Part shown: in pieces, positions 63,588 through 64,000 of the stretch | Numbering within the stretch: the stretch's first letter is position 1 | Layout of the letters: every line of letters starts with the position of its first letter | DNA from: Glebionis coronaria | Taxonomy: Eukaryota; Streptophyta; Magnoliopsida; Asterales; Asteraceae | Length of the DNA: 64,000 bases | Direction of reading: 5' to 3' | Assembly (NCBI GenBank): GCA_025667525.1 | Contig: CM046881.1 | Coordinates: 28,593,580 to 28,657,579 of the forward strand | Program-made: the position numbers and the translations under genes | Notes under the pieces: model-generated | The model's database searches: none | What the model was told of the DNA's origin: nothing | Seen by the model: only the letters and a program-made list of their open reading frames with translations

Positions 63588-64000
63588 ATGTGGTCTATAT
63601 AGACTGGAAATAATTTTAGAGGTTTTTTCTTAGGTTTGGATGATTTGAGCTGGTTACGGCATTTTTAGCTGTTCTTGGTAGGTTTTTATCAGTTTTTGAT
63701 CGGGTTTAGTCGCTTTTGACCAATGCTTGCCTGGATAAAAGTACTCCTTTTTTCAAGCATCCATTTTCTTAGTTGTGGTCTTGAAACGGAGTCATGTATC
63801 ACATGTTATGACCATTTTATTGCAACCCATGTTTTCAGATAATTTTAATATAAATTTGTTTTTGTATGTTAGCGATTGTGTTTGGTACTCTATTTCTTGA
63901 TAGCTCTCAATTTTAATAGAATAAAACATGGAATCAAATATTTTAGAGTCATATAATACATAAGCAAGTTGATCCTACATGAAATGTCAAAAAATACTTG

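Larger units (their letters stand above)
1..64000. repeat. Tandem satellite array, about 688-bp monomer, 93 full copies plus one partial
   Basis: The phase marker 'cttgatagctct' or a close variant recurs every 686-692 bp across the whole window, always in the same orientation. Exceptions are five or more shortened copies (657, 678, 679 bp) and one enlarged copy (765 bp). The body between markers aligns base by base with few substitutions. No inverted copy, transposon or unique DNA longer than 80 bp interrupts it. Monomers are AT-rich with scattered CG sites. Neither strand holds a convincing coding frame. The array runs off both ends, so the true length is larger. About 688 bp is close to four nucleosome-sized lengths, a suggestive but unproven relation. 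I do not recognise the family by name. Placement in centromeric or other heterochromatin is inference from array size and homogeneity. In a read assembly the copy number of near-identical units could be collapsed or expanded. Confidence 0.98.
61825..64000. repeat. D-A dimer followed by a second D; right edge of window
   Basis: Copies start at 61825 (D, 692 bp), 62517 (A, 689 bp), 63206 (D, 692 bp) and 63898 (first 103 bp only). The two D copies share changes seen nowhere else that I noticed: 'caccaatgtagg', 'gagatcctctttg' and 'tttaccccaataaaac'. They are therefore duplicates offset by 1381 bp. The A copy has an expanded T run near 63163 ('aaattttttttttgtatg') that explains its extra base. 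The array continues beyond the right edge. Confidence 0.9.

Noticed and set aside
1..64000. CRISPR-like or bacterial tandem repeat interpretation
   Set aside because: The units are about 688 bp and identical throughout, with no short repeats separated by unique spacers and no cas-like genes.
1..64000. LTR retrotransposon or rDNA spacer origin of the monomer
   Set aside because: I found no TG...CA ends with target duplications, primer-binding site, polypurine tract or rRNA flank. An origin from such DNA cannot be excluded but is not shown.
1..64000. CENP-B box
   Set aside because: No sequence fitting the TTCG...A..CGGG core pattern was recognised in the monomer.

Overview
The window is one uninterrupted block of tandem satellite DNA. 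It is built from a single AT-rich monomer of about 687-688 bp, repeated head to tail in one orientation from the first base to the last: 93 complete copies and a 103-bp start of a 94th. I see no protein-coding gene, tRNA, rRNA, transposon body, CRISPR array or operon. Stop codons interrupt all frames, and the one reading frame above 60 codons is a chance product of a single base change. This points to eukaryotic heterochromatin (centromeric, pericentromeric, subtelomeric or knob-like). Many copy-to-copy differences are C/T or G/A changes at CG and also CCG positions, which fits methylated repeats and leans towards a plant, but the species and chromosomal site cannot be fixed from sequence alone.

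Monomers fall into recognisable families by shared diagnostic bases. A has 'agctggccaac', 'tagatgtgttttatcc' and 'ttttttcttagg'. B has 'gtcgatcctaaatg', 'ccggcaaatac' and 'ttttttattagg'. C has 'tatcacttttagg', 'tacactttgcc', 'gatgatctgag' and 'acaacatcc'. D (692 bp) has 'aaaactcaacc' and a perfect 14-bp inverted repeat. E has 'gttgatattacatg'. B2 is a B-like type with 'atcggttttag' and 'ggtattct'. C'' is a C-like type with 'tgactaac' and 'catctatt'. Several monomers are hybrids.

The families are arranged in local higher-order repeats that change along the array. D-D occupies 688-2071. A-B dimers of 1374 bp fill 2072-7566 and 8903-13023, separated by two deletion-bearing monomers. A 2748-bp tetramer occurs twice (13712-19207) and shrinks to a 2061-bp trimer (19208-23330). 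Looser B-C-A trimers follow to 30891, then a transition to 33640. A seven-monomer stretch (33641-38447) has its beginning repeated 4807 bp later. A 3436-bp pentamer occurs twice (39828-46699). Four near-identical A copies lie at 47388-50216, one carrying an 80-bp foreign insert. A 2709-bp tetramer with two shortened monomers occurs twice (50905-56322). A mixed right end finishes with a D-A dimer.

Within each monomer three structural elements recur: a 48-bp interrupted dyad (offset about 164-211), a small hairpin that is fully extended only in D monomers (offset about 350), and about 95 bp of helically phased T-tracts (offset about 411-510) predicted to bend DNA. Most length variation falls around the small hairpin. 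The array looks like the product of repeated unequal exchange, conversion and local amplification rather than a gene-encoded system.
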